Source of the DNA: Fen-1308 sp035319185
GTDB lineage: Bacteria > Nitrospirota > Thermodesulfovibrionia > Thermodesulfovibrionales > Dissulfurispiraceae
Reading direction: 5' to 3'
NCBI GenBank assembly: GCA_035319185.1
Contig: DATHDF010000047.1
Location: 1-26,639, forward strand
Length of the DNA: 26,639 nucleotides
The notes below the pieces were generated by a model, which was not told the DNA's origin, searched no databases, and was given only the letters and a program-made list of their open reading frames with translations. Shown one piece after another: positions 17,184 through 24,450 of this stretch. Position 1 is the stretch's first letter, and each line of letters begins with the position of its first letter. The translations under genes and the position numbers were made by a program.

Positions 17184-17717
17184 ATGGGAAAGATCAGGAC
17201 TCCCGAAAAAACACTGTTGTTTGTTGGCGCGCTCTATGCAGATAATGGATGCTATCAGAAGGCCTACAACCTTCTTATGCAATCATTCGGAGAGGTGGCT
17301 ATGGAGACAGCGCCATTCAGATGGGATTATTCTGATCATTATACGCAGGAGATGGGCAACTTGCTTTATCGCAGGTTTATTTTTTTTAAAAAACTGTTAG
17401 AGCCCGGCATGCTTGCTGAAACCAAGATGGCTACGAATGACATCGAGCGTTCGATGTCTGTCGAAGGCAGGCGACGTGTAAATCTGGACCCGGGCTATCT
17501 AACACTCGCGAAGATAGTACTCGCAACGACTAAAGATTATTCGCATCGTATATACCTGAGAGGCGGAATACACGCTGAAGTTACGCTCATTTATTCGAAG
17601 GAAGCAGGGGAATACCTGCCGAACATCAATACCTATAATGATTACAAGGATGAACGACACAGGAAAATATTCATACTGGGACGCGAACTTTTCGGGATGA
17701 TGAACAGAGCAGTTTAG
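17184..17717 (+). CDS. DUF4416 family protein of unknown function
   Basis: A 177-residue soluble protein with no signal peptide or membrane segment. It matches DUF4416 by its opening GKIRTPEKTLLFVGALYAD, the DYSDHYTQEMG segment and the highly conserved block around RRVNLDPGYLTLAK, then LATTKDYSHRIYLR and AEVTLIY. The family's biochemical role is not known to me. Conserved acidic, Arg and His residues in the NLDPGYL and KDYSHRIYL blocks hint at an enzyme or binding protein, but this is inference. It starts 12 bases after the thioredoxin gene and is probably cotranscribed with it. It precedes the tRNA-Ser gene, which has its own promoter. Confidence 0.82.
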   Translation: MGKIRTPEKTLLFVGALYADNGCYQKAYNLLMQSFGEVAMETAPFRWDYSDHYTQEMGNLLYRRFIFFKKLLEPGMLAETKMATNDIERSMSVEGRRRVNLDPGYLTLAKIVLATTKDYSHRIYLRGGIHAEVTLIYSKEAGEYLPNINTYNDYKDERHRKIFILGRELFGMMNRAV

Positions 17718-17792
17718 GCTTTGCATTCGACAGATCAGGCTTTTGCAATACCCTCGCCCGCTTGGATCTGCTGCTGCCAGGTCGAGTTGATT

Positions 17793-17821
17793 TTGGCTGT
17801 TGGTATACATTAATCTATAAG
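17793..17821 (+). promoter_or_regulatory. Promoter of tRNA-Ser and SRP RNA
   Basis: TTGGCT (17793-17798) and TATAAG (17816-17821, five of six matches to TATAAT) are 17 bases apart. Transcription would start about 6 bases before the tRNA 5' end at 17834. No terminator separates the tRNA from the SRP RNA. Confidence 0.55.
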
Positions 17822-17833
17822 GCATTATTTTTT

Positions 17834-17925
17834 GGAGAGGTGACCGAGAGGCCGAAGGTGCACGACTGGAAATCGTGTGTGGGGCTAACACCTCACCGAG
17901 GGTTCGACTCCCTCCCTCTCCGCCA
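17834..17925 (+). tRNA. tRNA-Ser (anticodon GGA)
   Basis: A 92-base class II tRNA with encoded CCA (17923-17925). The acceptor arms GGAGAGG (17834-17840) and CCTCTCC (17915-17921) pair fully, with discriminator G. The anticodon stem is CACGA/TCGTG around loop CTGGAAA, giving anticodon GGA at 17868-17870, which reads UCC and UCU. A long variable arm precedes the T arm with GGTTCGACTCC. The long variable arm and G discriminator fit serine. Confidence 0.97.
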
Positions 17926-17931
17926 TGGAAT

Positions 17932-18092
17932 GGATTTTCCGTAGTCAGGGGCCGGCCCTGCGCAGCAGGCCGATGTGAACCCCGTCAGGTCCGGAAGGAA
18001 GCAGCGGTAAGCATTTTGTCTGGGTGCCGCAGCAAGCCGGTTCCATAACCGATTCTTGTTGATCGGTGCCGGCCCCTGAGTATGGAAAATCC
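17932..18092 (+). other. Extended helix enclosing the SRP RNA, probable precursor processing stem
   Basis: Bases 17932-17956 pair with 18068-18092 over 25 positions with one mismatch (G/G) and one G-U pair. The outer 9 bp (GGATTTTCC with GGAAAATCC) are A/T-rich and lie beyond the GC-rich end of the mature RNA. Such a long double-stranded stem is an expected RNase III target that would release SRP RNA from a tRNA-Ser/dnaX transcript. The base pairing is seen; the processing role is inferred. Confidence 0.5.
17945..18079 (+). ncRNA. ffs: Signal recognition particle RNA (small 4.5S type)
   Basis: The universally conserved SRP core is present: GTCAGGTCC (17984-17992), then GGAAGGAAGCAGC (17993-18005) with the GGAA tetraloop, and GGGTGCCG on the return strand. 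The ends TCAGGGGCCGGC and GCCGGCCCCTGA pair perfectly. At about 135 bases it is somewhat longer than the E. coli RNA (114) and lacks room for a large Bacillus-type Alu domain. It works with Ffh to target nascent membrane proteins. The mature ends are estimated; complementarity extends outward to 17932 and 18092. Confidence 0.93.
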
Positions 18093-18124
18093 GCATATTA
18101 AGTCATTGCAAGGGTGAATCTTCT

Positions 18125-19789
18125 ATGTCCTATCTGGTGCTTGCAAGAAAATGGAGACCCAAGACATTCGACGAGCTTACGGGTCAGGAGCCCATTGCCG
18201 GCATTCTTAAGAATGCAATTATAAACGATAAGGTTGCTCATGCCTATATATTCTCAGGACCGAGAGGCGTCGGCAAGACCTCAACAGCCCGAATACTGGC
18301 AAAGGCGCTGAATTGCGCTCAGGGGCCAACGGCTGATCCCTGCGGTACGTGCACATCGTGTCAGGCAATATCCGAGGGCTCCTCTATGGATGTTACAGAA
18401 ATAGACGGCGCGTCGAATACCGGCGTAGACAATATTCGCGATCTCCGCGAGAGGGTTCGCTATGCTTCCTATGGAGGGGCGTTCAAAGTCTATATAATAG
18501 ACGAATCTCACATGCTTTCGACGGCAGCTTTTAACGCCCTCCTGAAGACGCTGGAGGAGCCGCCGGCACATGTTATTTTCGTGCTGGCTACAACGGAACC
18601 GAAAAAAATTCCGGCTACTGTGCTCTCCCGCTGCCAGCATTTGCCGTTCAGACGTATCACAACCCAGAAGATAAAGGAACGACTTAGATACATCGCGGAC
18701 AGCGAAGCGATAAAGATTGACGACTCTGCGCTCGAAATGCTCGCACGTGCGGCCGACGGCAGCATGAGGGACTCGCTTACCATCCTGGACCAGATAGCCT
18801 CATTTTCAGAGGACATATCGGCTGAAGACGTCAAGGACCTGCTGGGATTTTCTGATATGCAGACGCTTGCCAGTCTTGCAGAAGCAGTGATCGAAGGCAA
18901 ACGAAAAGACATCGTTGATATCTTAGCCGGCCTGGCCGAGTCCGGTACCGACCTGAAGACGTTCGTTAAGGATTTTCTGCAGTTCATGCGCGATCTCCTG
19001 ATCGCCAGAATTGTAGGCGACACAGCAGGCATAATGGACCTGAGCGAAGAGGAGGCCGGTGCCATCAAGTCTATTGCATCAAAAACCAATGAGGAACACC
19101 TTGCGCTGCTGCTGACGGAGCTGATCAGGGCAGAGCCGTCGATACGTTCTGCGATCTTTCCGCGCATCAATCTAGAGATTGCGCTGTTGCGGCTCAGTCT
19201 GATGAGCCGCTTTTCGACTATAGATGAAGCGATAAGGGCTCTCGGAGGGAGCGCCTCGCGAGCTGCAACGGCTGACGCATCACATAATGCAAGCGGCCAT
19301 ACTATGGTTAGAAAGGGCGTTGAAGGGGCTTTGAGGGGCGGACCAAAAAAAGAAACGAAACGTGTTGCGCCAAGCCCGGACAAGATTCCTGATCAGGCGA
19401 GCCCTTCTGAGGAAAAAAGCAGCCCGGTCAAGGTGGCCGACGCAGATGTTTGGGAAACCGTCCTTGCGCGACTGGAGGCATCGCATGCTCCTTTAGTGTG
19501 CAAGCTGAGGGAAGGCGAGGCTACGGTTTCAAAAGGCGGCGTCAATATCCTGTTCAACGGCGGCGTTGGAGTTCTGGCTGAATCGGTTCGGGAAAATGTG
19601 AAGCTGATTCAGGATGCTATCAAGGAAGTATCGGGGAAATCGCTGCTAGTCAATGTCGAGACAAGGGAAGTGAAATCCGCCAGCAGATCCGATCTGAAAG
19701 AGGCTGCGCTGAAAAACCCGATCGTTCGAGAGGCCCTCGAATTGTTCGATGGAAGAATCGCCGAAATCTCGCAAACCAAAGATAGTTAG
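18125..19789 (+). CDS. dnaX: DNA polymerase III subunits gamma/tau
   Basis: A 554-residue clamp-loader ATPase. The AAA+ domain has Walker A GPRGVGKT at 45-52, zinc ligands Cys64, Cys73, Cys76 and Cys79 (CGTCTSCQ), the IIDESHML Walker B variant and LKTLEEPP. The collar domain follows to about 365. A low-complexity linker (about 370-435, basic then Pro/Ser-rich) leads to a C-terminal domain of about 120 residues, short for tau domain V. An A7G run at 19345-19352 lies in the linker. Slippage by -1 there would add 13 residues and stop at 19390-19392, giving about 422 residues, gamma-like in size. ATG 18125 has AGGG at 18111-18114 upstream. The gene leads a dnaX-ybaB-recR operon. Confidence 0.95.
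   Translation: MSYLVLARKWRPKTFDELTGQEPIAGILKNAIINDKVAHAYIFSGPRGVGKTSTARILAKALNCAQGPTADPCGTCTSCQAISEGSSMDVTEIDGASNTGVDNIRDLRERVRYASYGGAFKVYIIDESHMLSTAAFNALLKTLEEPPAHVIFVLATTEPKKIPATVLSRCQHLPFRRITTQKIKERLRYIADSEAIKIDDSALEMLARAADGSMRDSLTILDQIASFSEDISAEDVKDLLGFSDMQTLASLAEAVIEGKRKDIVDILAGLAESGTDLKTFVKDFLQFMRDLLIARIVGDTAGIMDLSEEEAGAIKSIASKTNEEHLALLLTELIRAEPSIRSAIFPRINLEIALLRLSLMSRFSTIDEAIRALGGSASRAATADASHNASGHTMVRKGVEGALRGGPKKETKRVAPSPDKIPDQASPSEEKSSPVKVADADVWETVLARLEASHAPLVCKLREGEATVSKGGVNILFNGGVGVLAESVRENVKLIQDAIKEVSGKSLLVNVETREVKSASRSDLKEAALKNPIVREALELFDGRIAEISQTKDS
19333..19392 (+). other. Candidate -1 slippage site in dnaX
   Basis: The zero-frame codons AAA AAA (19346-19351, residues 408-409) are preceded by A and followed by G. 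An SD-like GAGGGG (19333-19338) lies 6 bases upstream of the A run, as in the E. coli dnaX signal. A TGA in the -1 frame follows at 19390-19392. I saw no strong stimulatory hairpin downstream. The truncated product would keep the whole ATPase and collar. Confidence 0.45.
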
Positions 19790-19801
19790 AGGGAGGAGCA
19801 A

Positions 19802-20143
19802 ATGTCGAAAAAGATGCTTGGTGATATGATGCGGCAGGCCCAGAAGCTTCAGACAGAAATGCAGAAGATGCAGGAAGAGGCCAAGAAAAAAACGGTAGAA
19901 GCGTCAGCTGGCGGCGGTATGGTCACGGTTGTGGCAAGCGGTGCCGGTGAACTCGTTTCCATAAAGATAGAAAAAGATGTGGTGAATCCCGATGATGTCG
20001 AGATGCTCCAGGACCTTATCTTGGCGGCAACTAATGAGGCATTGAGACTCGCCCAACAGATGGTGAATGAAGAGATGTCCAAACTTACTATGGGACTCAA
20101 TATTCCGGGGCTCGGCGGTTTGGGCAATATGCTCGGGAGGTAG
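19802..20143 (+). CDS. YbaB/EbfC family nucleoid-associated protein
   Basis: A 113-residue small DNA-binding protein of the YbaB/EbfC family, normal length. The N-terminal helix is Met/Gln/Lys-rich (MGDMMRQAQKLQTEMQKMQEE begins one residue into the related stretch). The family's core follows: VEASAGGGMVTVVASGAGELVSIKI, then DPD-like NPDDVEMLQDLILAATNEAL. The C-terminus is Gly/Met-rich (GLGGLGNMLGR), also typical. Dimers bind DNA as tweezers. Its place between dnaX and recR is one of the most conserved gene pairs in bacteria and suggests a link to recombinational repair, not proven. GGGAGGAG directly upstream (from about 19790) is a strong ribosome-binding site, and the start is 12 bases after the dnaX stop. 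Confidence 0.95.
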   Translation: MSKKMLGDMMRQAQKLQTEMQKMQEEAKKKTVEASAGGGMVTVVASGAGELVSIKIEKDVVNPDDVEMLQDLILAATNEALRLAQQMVNEEMSKLTMGLNIPGLGGLGNMLGR

Positions 20144-20163
20144 AAGGGGCCTGGGCCTCAGAT

Positions 20164-20757
20164 ATGACTCAAGGGATTATTGACAATCTTGTGAATCAGC
20201 TGACGAAACTGCCCGGCATAGGCAGGAAAACTGCACAGAGACTCGCTTTTTTCATTCTAAACATGCCTGCTGAGGAGGCTAGGGCTATGGCGACCGCCAT
20301 AACCGATGTCAAGGACAAGGCGCTGTTCTGCTCTGCATGCTTCAATATTACCGATACCGACCCCTGTGAAATCTGCAGTTCGCCCGGGCGCGACAAAAGC
20401 AAGGTATGCGTGGTAGAAGAGCCCAGCAATATATTGGCTATAGAGCGTTCCAGAGGTTTCAACGGTACCTATCACGTGCTGCTAGGGGCGCTTTCCCCAA
20501 TTGACGGAATCACTCCGGACCGTCTGAAGATCAATGAGCTGGTAGAAAGGGTCATGCGCGGAGGCATCCAGGAAGTGATAATAGCAACTAATCCCAACAC
20601 CAAAGGAGAGGTAACGGCACGTTATCTTACGGAGGTGCTTAAGCCCCTGGGCATCGGAATTTCGCGCATAGCTTACGGATTACCTATAGGCAGCGATATT
20701 GAATTTGCCGATGAAGTGACGCTCTCCAAGGCGCTCGAAGGCCGCAGAGAAATCTGA
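20164..20757 (+). CDS. recR: Recombination mediator protein RecR
   Basis: A 197-residue protein that works with RecO (and RecF) to load RecA at gaps. It has an N-terminal helix-hairpin-helix, LTKLPGIGRKTAQRLAFFIL. A C4 zinc finger follows with Cys56, Cys59, Cys68 and Cys71 (CSACFNITDTDPCEIC). The Toprim domain starts at VCVVEEPSNILAIERS and includes HVLLGALSPIDGI and the EVIIATNPNTKGE motif. The C-terminus, GIGISRIAYGLPIGSDIEFADE then TLSKALEGRR, is the family's Walker B-like and tail region. Length is standard (about 200). It is the last gene of the dnaX-ybaB-recR run. No clear terminator follows, only a GC-rich stretch without a T run. Confidence 0.96.
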   Translation: MTQGIIDNLVNQLTKLPGIGRKTAQRLAFFILNMPAEEARAMATAITDVKDKALFCSACFNITDTDPCEICSSPGRDKSKVCVVEEPSNILAIERSRGFNGTYHVLLGALSPIDGITPDRLKINELVERVMRGGIQEVIIATNPNTKGEVTARYLTEVLKPLGIGISRIAYGLPIGSDIEFADEVTLSKALEGRREI

Positions 20758-20962
20758 CCCGCCCATTTCTGTATTCAGCAACTTCCGACCGAGAAAAATT
20801 TGCCGGGCCCTTGCCGGACTGGGAAAATATTGAGGATGCCGTTGCCGGATTGCCTGCACGAAATTCGGCCGGTATCTGCTAACTGATTGGACTAATGCAA
20901 TATTCAGTGGTGCCCTGGGCTGGTACGGTGATTGCAATGCTATCCGCCAGGAGGATGTGCAT
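20758..20962. other. Intergenic region before the Crp/Fnr-type gene
   Basis: About 205 bases without a supported gene. TTGCCGG occurs three times within 50 bases (20800-20806, 20811-20817, 20842-20848). I found no convincing terminator for recR and no clear sigma-70 promoter; a less standard promoter for the regulator is expected here. A strong AGGAGG at 20949-20954 precedes ATG 20963 by 8 bases. Confidence 0.5.
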
Positions 20963-21613
20963 ATGTCGATTATATTGAAGAATTCATTATTGTTCCAGGG
21001 CGTGGCCGACGAGGAATTGTCGGAGGTGACAAAGAAGGTAAGGATCAAATCATTCCGTAAAAACGAGACGATCTTGCATGAAGATGAAGCCAATAGCCAT
21101 ATGTATATCATCATCAGCGGCATGGTCAAGGTAATTCAGATCACGGAGGACGGACGGGAAGTAGTGATCGCAATCCATAAAACGGGCGATTCCTTTGGAG
21201 AGATCTCAATGATTGACGGCATTGCGGCATATGCAACCGTAATTGCCATGGGAGATACCACGGTAGGCCTGATGCACAAAGAGGATTTTCTCAATATGCT
21301 GCGGCTCAATCCTAAGGTATTTGAAAATGTGCTAAAGATAGTTTGCGCAAAATTTCGCCAGACACTTTATCCGGTGAAAATATCCAATGTCAAAAGCTCA
21401 CTGGGGAAGGTCAAAACCCTGCTCGACTGGATTGCAAGCGATCACGGCAGAACCAATTCGGACGGTGTCAGCATCGATTTTCGCCTGACACATCAGATTA
21501 TAGCCAACATGACAGGGCTTTCGCGTGAAACCGTTACTCGCGGGATGGATAAGCTTAAGAGCGACCATCAGATAGTGTTGGATGGTAACAGAATCTGTCT
21601 CACGCGCGTGTAG
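20963..21613 (+). CDS. Crp/Fnr family transcriptional regulator
   Basis: A 216-residue regulator. Residues 1-120 form the cyclic-nucleotide-binding-like beta-roll (FRKNETILHEDEANSHMYIIISGMVKV; GDSFGEISMIDGIAAYATVIA). A dimerisation helix follows, then a C-terminal winged helix (about 150-216) with recognition segment NMTGLSRETVTRGMDKL. It lacks the cysteine pattern of Fe-S Fnr. The phosphate-binding-cassette region (GEISMIDGIAAYATV) is Crp-like but without the usual Arg-Ser before ATV, so cAMP binding is doubtful and the effector is unknown. ATG 20963 is preferred over GTG 20957, because AGGAGG (20949-20954) is at ideal spacing for the ATG. It could respond to redox or energy state, but no target site was recognised in the window. 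A 6-bp hairpin straddles the space after its stop. Confidence 0.9.
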   Translation: MSIILKNSLLFQGVADEELSEVTKKVRIKSFRKNETILHEDEANSHMYIIISGMVKVIQITEDGREVVIAIHKTGDSFGEISMIDGIAAYATVIAMGDTTVGLMHKEDFLNMLRLNPKVFENVLKIVCAKFRQTLYPVKISNVKSSLGKVKTLLDWIASDHGRTNSDGVSIDFRLTHQIIANMTGLSRETVTRGMDKLKSDHQIVLDGNRICLTRV

Positions 21614-21619
21614 CAGTTA

Positions 21620-21635
21620 ACCGCTACCTAGCGGT
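21620..21635. terminator. Weak hairpin between the convergent crp-like and radical SAM genes
   Basis: ACCGCT (21620-21625) pairs with AGCGGT (21630-21635) around a 4-base loop. It covers the stop codon of the radical SAM gene. On the plus strand a short GTTTTG follows at some distance, so termination would be weak. Confidence 0.3.
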
Positions 21636-22727
21636 ATGGAGTTTTGTATGTTTGTAAAAAAAGGGTTTCAGGACCTTTAGCCCTGCTGCTGATATAATAG
21701 GTTTGACTAGCCAGGTCAAACGGGATTTGCTGCCGAGGCATCTCCTGCAGTACGGATGGACTAGTTTCATCTGCCTGAAGCCCTTTATAATCTCTCCAAC
21801 CGCATCGGATGAAAGGATTTCCTCGAGCGAAGAGCTGCTGATATTGCCGATCTTCGTGTTGCCGTCATAATCTATGCAGCAAAGTATGACATCGCCGTTA
21901 TAAAGCACCGCAAAATGGTCCTGCATCCCAAAGCAGCAGCCCGCCCAAGCATCGTGAACGCTTGAGTCGTCGAAGGCATGGCCCCAATCTGCCAGCACAT
22001 AGGTCTCAAAAAAGACTTTAGGATATATCTCGACGACATTCCATTTGTACGAGACGAGCTTATCGATTCTGGCAAGTGCGGACTCCCTTTCCCTGCCGCT
22101 GAATCCGAGCATATCATAAAGGCGGCCTGCCCAGTAGCCGAATGTATCCCGAAGCTCCTTTGTCGAAGACATGACCCTGACAGGACCCATCCTGGCTTCC
22201 ATCGATTTTTTAGGGAATCTGGTGTTCAGAAAGCGGAACTTAAAAATGGTATCCTTGTGTCTGGCGTGATACTCTCCGAAAAAATTGATTATCCCCTCCA
22301 GATAGGTATCAAATGAAAGCCCCTTTGCCTTTCTTAGTTTGAATGACCTTTCATCAGGGGTTTGGAGTGATATGTCCATCTGATGAAGATCGAAGTCCAG
22401 AAGCCGCTTGCCCGTGTCGCCGCCCAGCCTGCTGCCGTTTGTGGTAAGGCCGACCTTCACGTTAACCTTGAGAGCATGATCAAGTATCTCAAAAAAATTC
22501 GGGTGCAGCGTCGGTTCGCCCATGACATGAAAGGTGACTTTTTCTGCAATGTCTTTTTCGCCTATTTCTGAAATAAGCCTTTTGGCAAGAGCAATATCCA
22601 TGTATCCGTAAGGTCTCTTCATCTCGGACTTCGGACAGAATATGCAGTTGAAATCGCATACATTGGTAAGCTCGATATGCACCCTCTGCAACGGGGTCTC
22701 AATATGTCCTAATTTCTTCTTGATCAC
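21624..22727 (-). CDS. Radical SAM protein with a SPASM-type C-terminal domain
   Basis: A 367-residue iron-sulfur enzyme. The radical SAM cluster motif CDFNCIFCP (CX3CX2C) lies near residue 23, followed by the usual GEPTLHP (SAM binding) and LTTNGS. A C-terminal SPASM-like region binds further clusters: CCFG, then GDVILCCIDYDGN.KIGNI, then CRRC. The layout resembles peptide-modifying or cofactor-maturing SPASM enzymes, but the substrate cannot be told and no small precursor peptide was found next to it. The start is GTG at 22727, two bases after the stop of the phosphohexomutase gene, so the pair is an operon with coupled translation. A cell-envelope or sugar-related role is possible only by association. 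Confidence 0.85.
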   Translation of the reverse strand: MIKKKLGHIETPLQRVHIELTNVCDFNCIFCPKSEMKRPYGYMDIALAKRLISEIGEKDIAEKVTFHVMGEPTLHPNFFEILDHALKVNVKVGLTTNGSRLGGDTGKRLLDFDLHQMDISLQTPDERSFKLRKAKGLSFDTYLEGIINFFGEYHARHKDTIFKFRFLNTRFPKKSMEARMGPVRVMSSTKELRDTFGYWAGRLYDMLGFSGRERESALARIDKLVSYKWNVVEIYPKVFFETYVLADWGHAFDDSSVHDAWAGCCFGMQDHFAVLYNGDVILCCIDYDGNTKIGNISSSSLEEILSSDAVGEIIKGFRQMKLVHPYCRRCLGSKSRLTWLVKPIISAAGLKVLKPFFYKHTKLHTAR

Positions 22728-22729
22728 CG

Positions 22730-24355
22730 CTATTTCAGCGCTTCCCTGGTCATTTTCTCGGCGGTCTCGAAAACCGCTGTCTTACCGCTTTCTGTCCTTG
22801 CCTCTATATAGAACCTCACCTTTGGTTCGGTGCCTGAAGGCCTGATCATCAGCCAGGAACCGTCGTCGAATACAAGCTTGGTGCCGTCGACCGTAATTAC
22901 TTCTCTAATCGTCCGCAACTGGCCGCAGACGTCGATCTTACTGCCTGCGGAATAGCGTTGCGAAATCACGGCAAGCTTGTCGAGCAGGGGTTTGCCGACC
23001 AGAGACCTGTCGACTGAAATGCCAGAACGATCGGGATAGTAGCATCCATAAACATCCATCAATTCTTTCAGATATTCGCCTAGATTCAGTCCGGTTGCAG
23101 CCATCATTTCGACAGAGAGCAGGAAGCCGAATAGGGCGTCCTTTTCAAGGGTGTGGTTGAACCCCGAAATGCCGTCGGACTCTTCAAAGGCGACAATAGC
23201 CCTTTCGGATGAAGATTGAAGCAGAAAGGGACGGAAATTCTTGAAACCAACCCTTGTCTCTCTTATGGGGATGTCCAGTTTCCCGGCGATTGCATTGACG
23301 AAGTTGCTGGTTCCGACAGACTTCGCTACAACGCCCTGAATCCCTTTGTGCACATGCAGAAAGTGCAGTGCTACGGCGCCGAAATAGTTCATCGGAATCT
23401 GGACTGTCCCGTCTGAATGCCTTATTCTGTCGCCGTCGGGATCCATTATGGCGCCGAGCTTGAAACGGGCCTCGCTGCTCCCCAGATACTCATCTATGGC
23501 GGCCATATTAGTCTCGCTCGGTTCCGGCGCAACCCCGCCGAACAGATAATCATCCTCGGTCCTGAGATATTTAATCCTGGAACTCTCGCCGACGATTCTC
23601 TGAATGCAGTTGCGGGTAGATCCATTGACATTGTCTACGCATATGCAGCAGTCGCTGCTGCTGACAAAGCTTTTAATTCTGGCTATGTCAATCGTTTTTC
23701 TGGAGATCAGATATTTTATATATAGATCGGTCAGGTCGACGTTATCAACCTTGGCGGGCAAGACTTTTGAAAAAAGCAAATTATCCCCCATCATGCAGTT
23801 TGCAATCTCCTCGATTACGGATGTAATCTCGGTGCCGGCAGGGCCGCCGTCAGAGGGGTTGAATTTGAATCCGGCATAATTTGCAGGGTTATGCGACGGT
23901 GTAAGATTGATCGAACATGCGGCACCCAGCATCTCGATTCCGGCAGAGAACTGGGGTGTCGGAGACTCTCCGGCGTACCACGTCCTGATGCCGTCCTTCT
24001 GCAGGATGCCGATGACCTCCATAGCAAACTGCGGACCAAGAAAGCGGTTATCGTGGCCGACTATAGCGCCGCGATTCTTTATATCTTCATACCCGGACAC
24101 GCCGATGGCCTCCATTACCGAAGGTTCTTCCTGCCTGAACATCTCAACAATAGCGGTTGTGACGACGCGCAGATTATTAAAGGTAAAGTCCGACCCAATC
24201 TCCCCGCGCCAGCCGGAGGTGCCAAAGACAACCTTGCATGGAGCTTGATTTTCACGGGCAAACTGCTCTATGGCAGAAAGAAACTGACGATTCTTTTTGA
24301 CATCTGAGAGTATTGCCTTCCAGCAGGAAGCGGCACTTTCGAATCCTTGTTCCAT
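22730..24355 (-). CDS. Phosphoglucomutase/phosphomannomutase family protein (alpha-D-phosphohexomutase)
   Basis: A 541-residue alpha-D-phosphohexomutase that moves phosphate between C1 and C6 (or C1 and the amino-sugar equivalent) of a sugar. FGTSGWRGEIG opens the fold. The phosphoserine loop is LTPSHNP (TASHNP in most members, serine kept). The metal loop is DPDGDR, the sugar loop FEESDGISG and the phosphate loop RPSGTEPKVRF, so all four active-site loops are present. Whether glucose, mannose or glucosamine phosphate is used cannot be read from this. ATG 24355 is chosen over ATG 24367. The upstream ATG runs straight into GGAGG (24365-24361), which is an ideal ribosome-binding site 5 bases before the downstream ATG. 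The gene heads a two-gene operon with the radical SAM gene. It may supply sugar-1-phosphate for glycogen or envelope glycans. Confidence 0.9.
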   Translation of the reverse strand: MEQGFESAASCWKAILSDVKKNRQFLSAIEQFARENQAPCKVVFGTSGWRGEIGSDFTFNNLRVVTTAIVEMFRQEEPSVMEAIGVSGYEDIKNRGAIVGHDNRFLGPQFAMEVIGILQKDGIRTWYAGESPTPQFSAGIEMLGAACSINLTPSHNPANYAGFKFNPSDGGPAGTEITSVIEEIANCMMGDNLLFSKVLPAKVDNVDLTDLYIKYLISRKTIDIARIKSFVSSSDCCICVDNVNGSTRNCIQRIVGESSRIKYLRTEDDYLFGGVAPEPSETNMAAIDEYLGSSEARFKLGAIMDPDGDRIRHSDGTVQIPMNYFGAVALHFLHVHKGIQGVVAKSVGTSNFVNAIAGKLDIPIRETRVGFKNFRPFLLQSSSERAIVAFEESDGISGFNHTLEKDALFGFLLSVEMMAATGLNLGEYLKELMDVYGCYYPDRSGISVDRSLVGKPLLDKLAVISQRYSAGSKIDVCGQLRTIREVITVDGTKLVFDDGSWLMIRPSGTEPKVRFYIEARTESGKTAVFETAEKMTREALK

Positions 24356-24360
24356 GAATA

Positions 24361-24365
24361 CCTCC
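24361..24365 (-). promoter_or_regulatory. Ribosome-binding site that decides the phosphohexomutase start
   Basis: GGAGG on the minus strand lies 5 bases before ATG 24355. It overlaps the ATG at 24367, which would otherwise be taken as the start of a protein four residues longer. Confidence 0.7.
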
Positions 24366-24450
24366 ATTACAATAATCGCCGAATGGATTTATTTTAACAG
24401 ACCGGATGCATTGTGGGTAATTGAATGATTGACGAGCCCTTAAGCTGGTA

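Noticed and set aside
17932..18092. Inverted repeat as a mobile-element end
   Set aside because: The repeat is centred on the SRP RNA and continues its terminal stem, so RNA structure explains it.
17762..18096. Open frames on both strands across the tRNA-Ser and SRP RNA
   Set aside because: They contain peptides such as TERPKVHDWK and RRGRESNPR, well-known false translations of tRNA-Ser genes, and they overlap confident RNA genes.
20798..20820. Terminator after recR
   Set aside because: GC-rich CCGG...CCGG can pair over 4 bp only and no T run follows.
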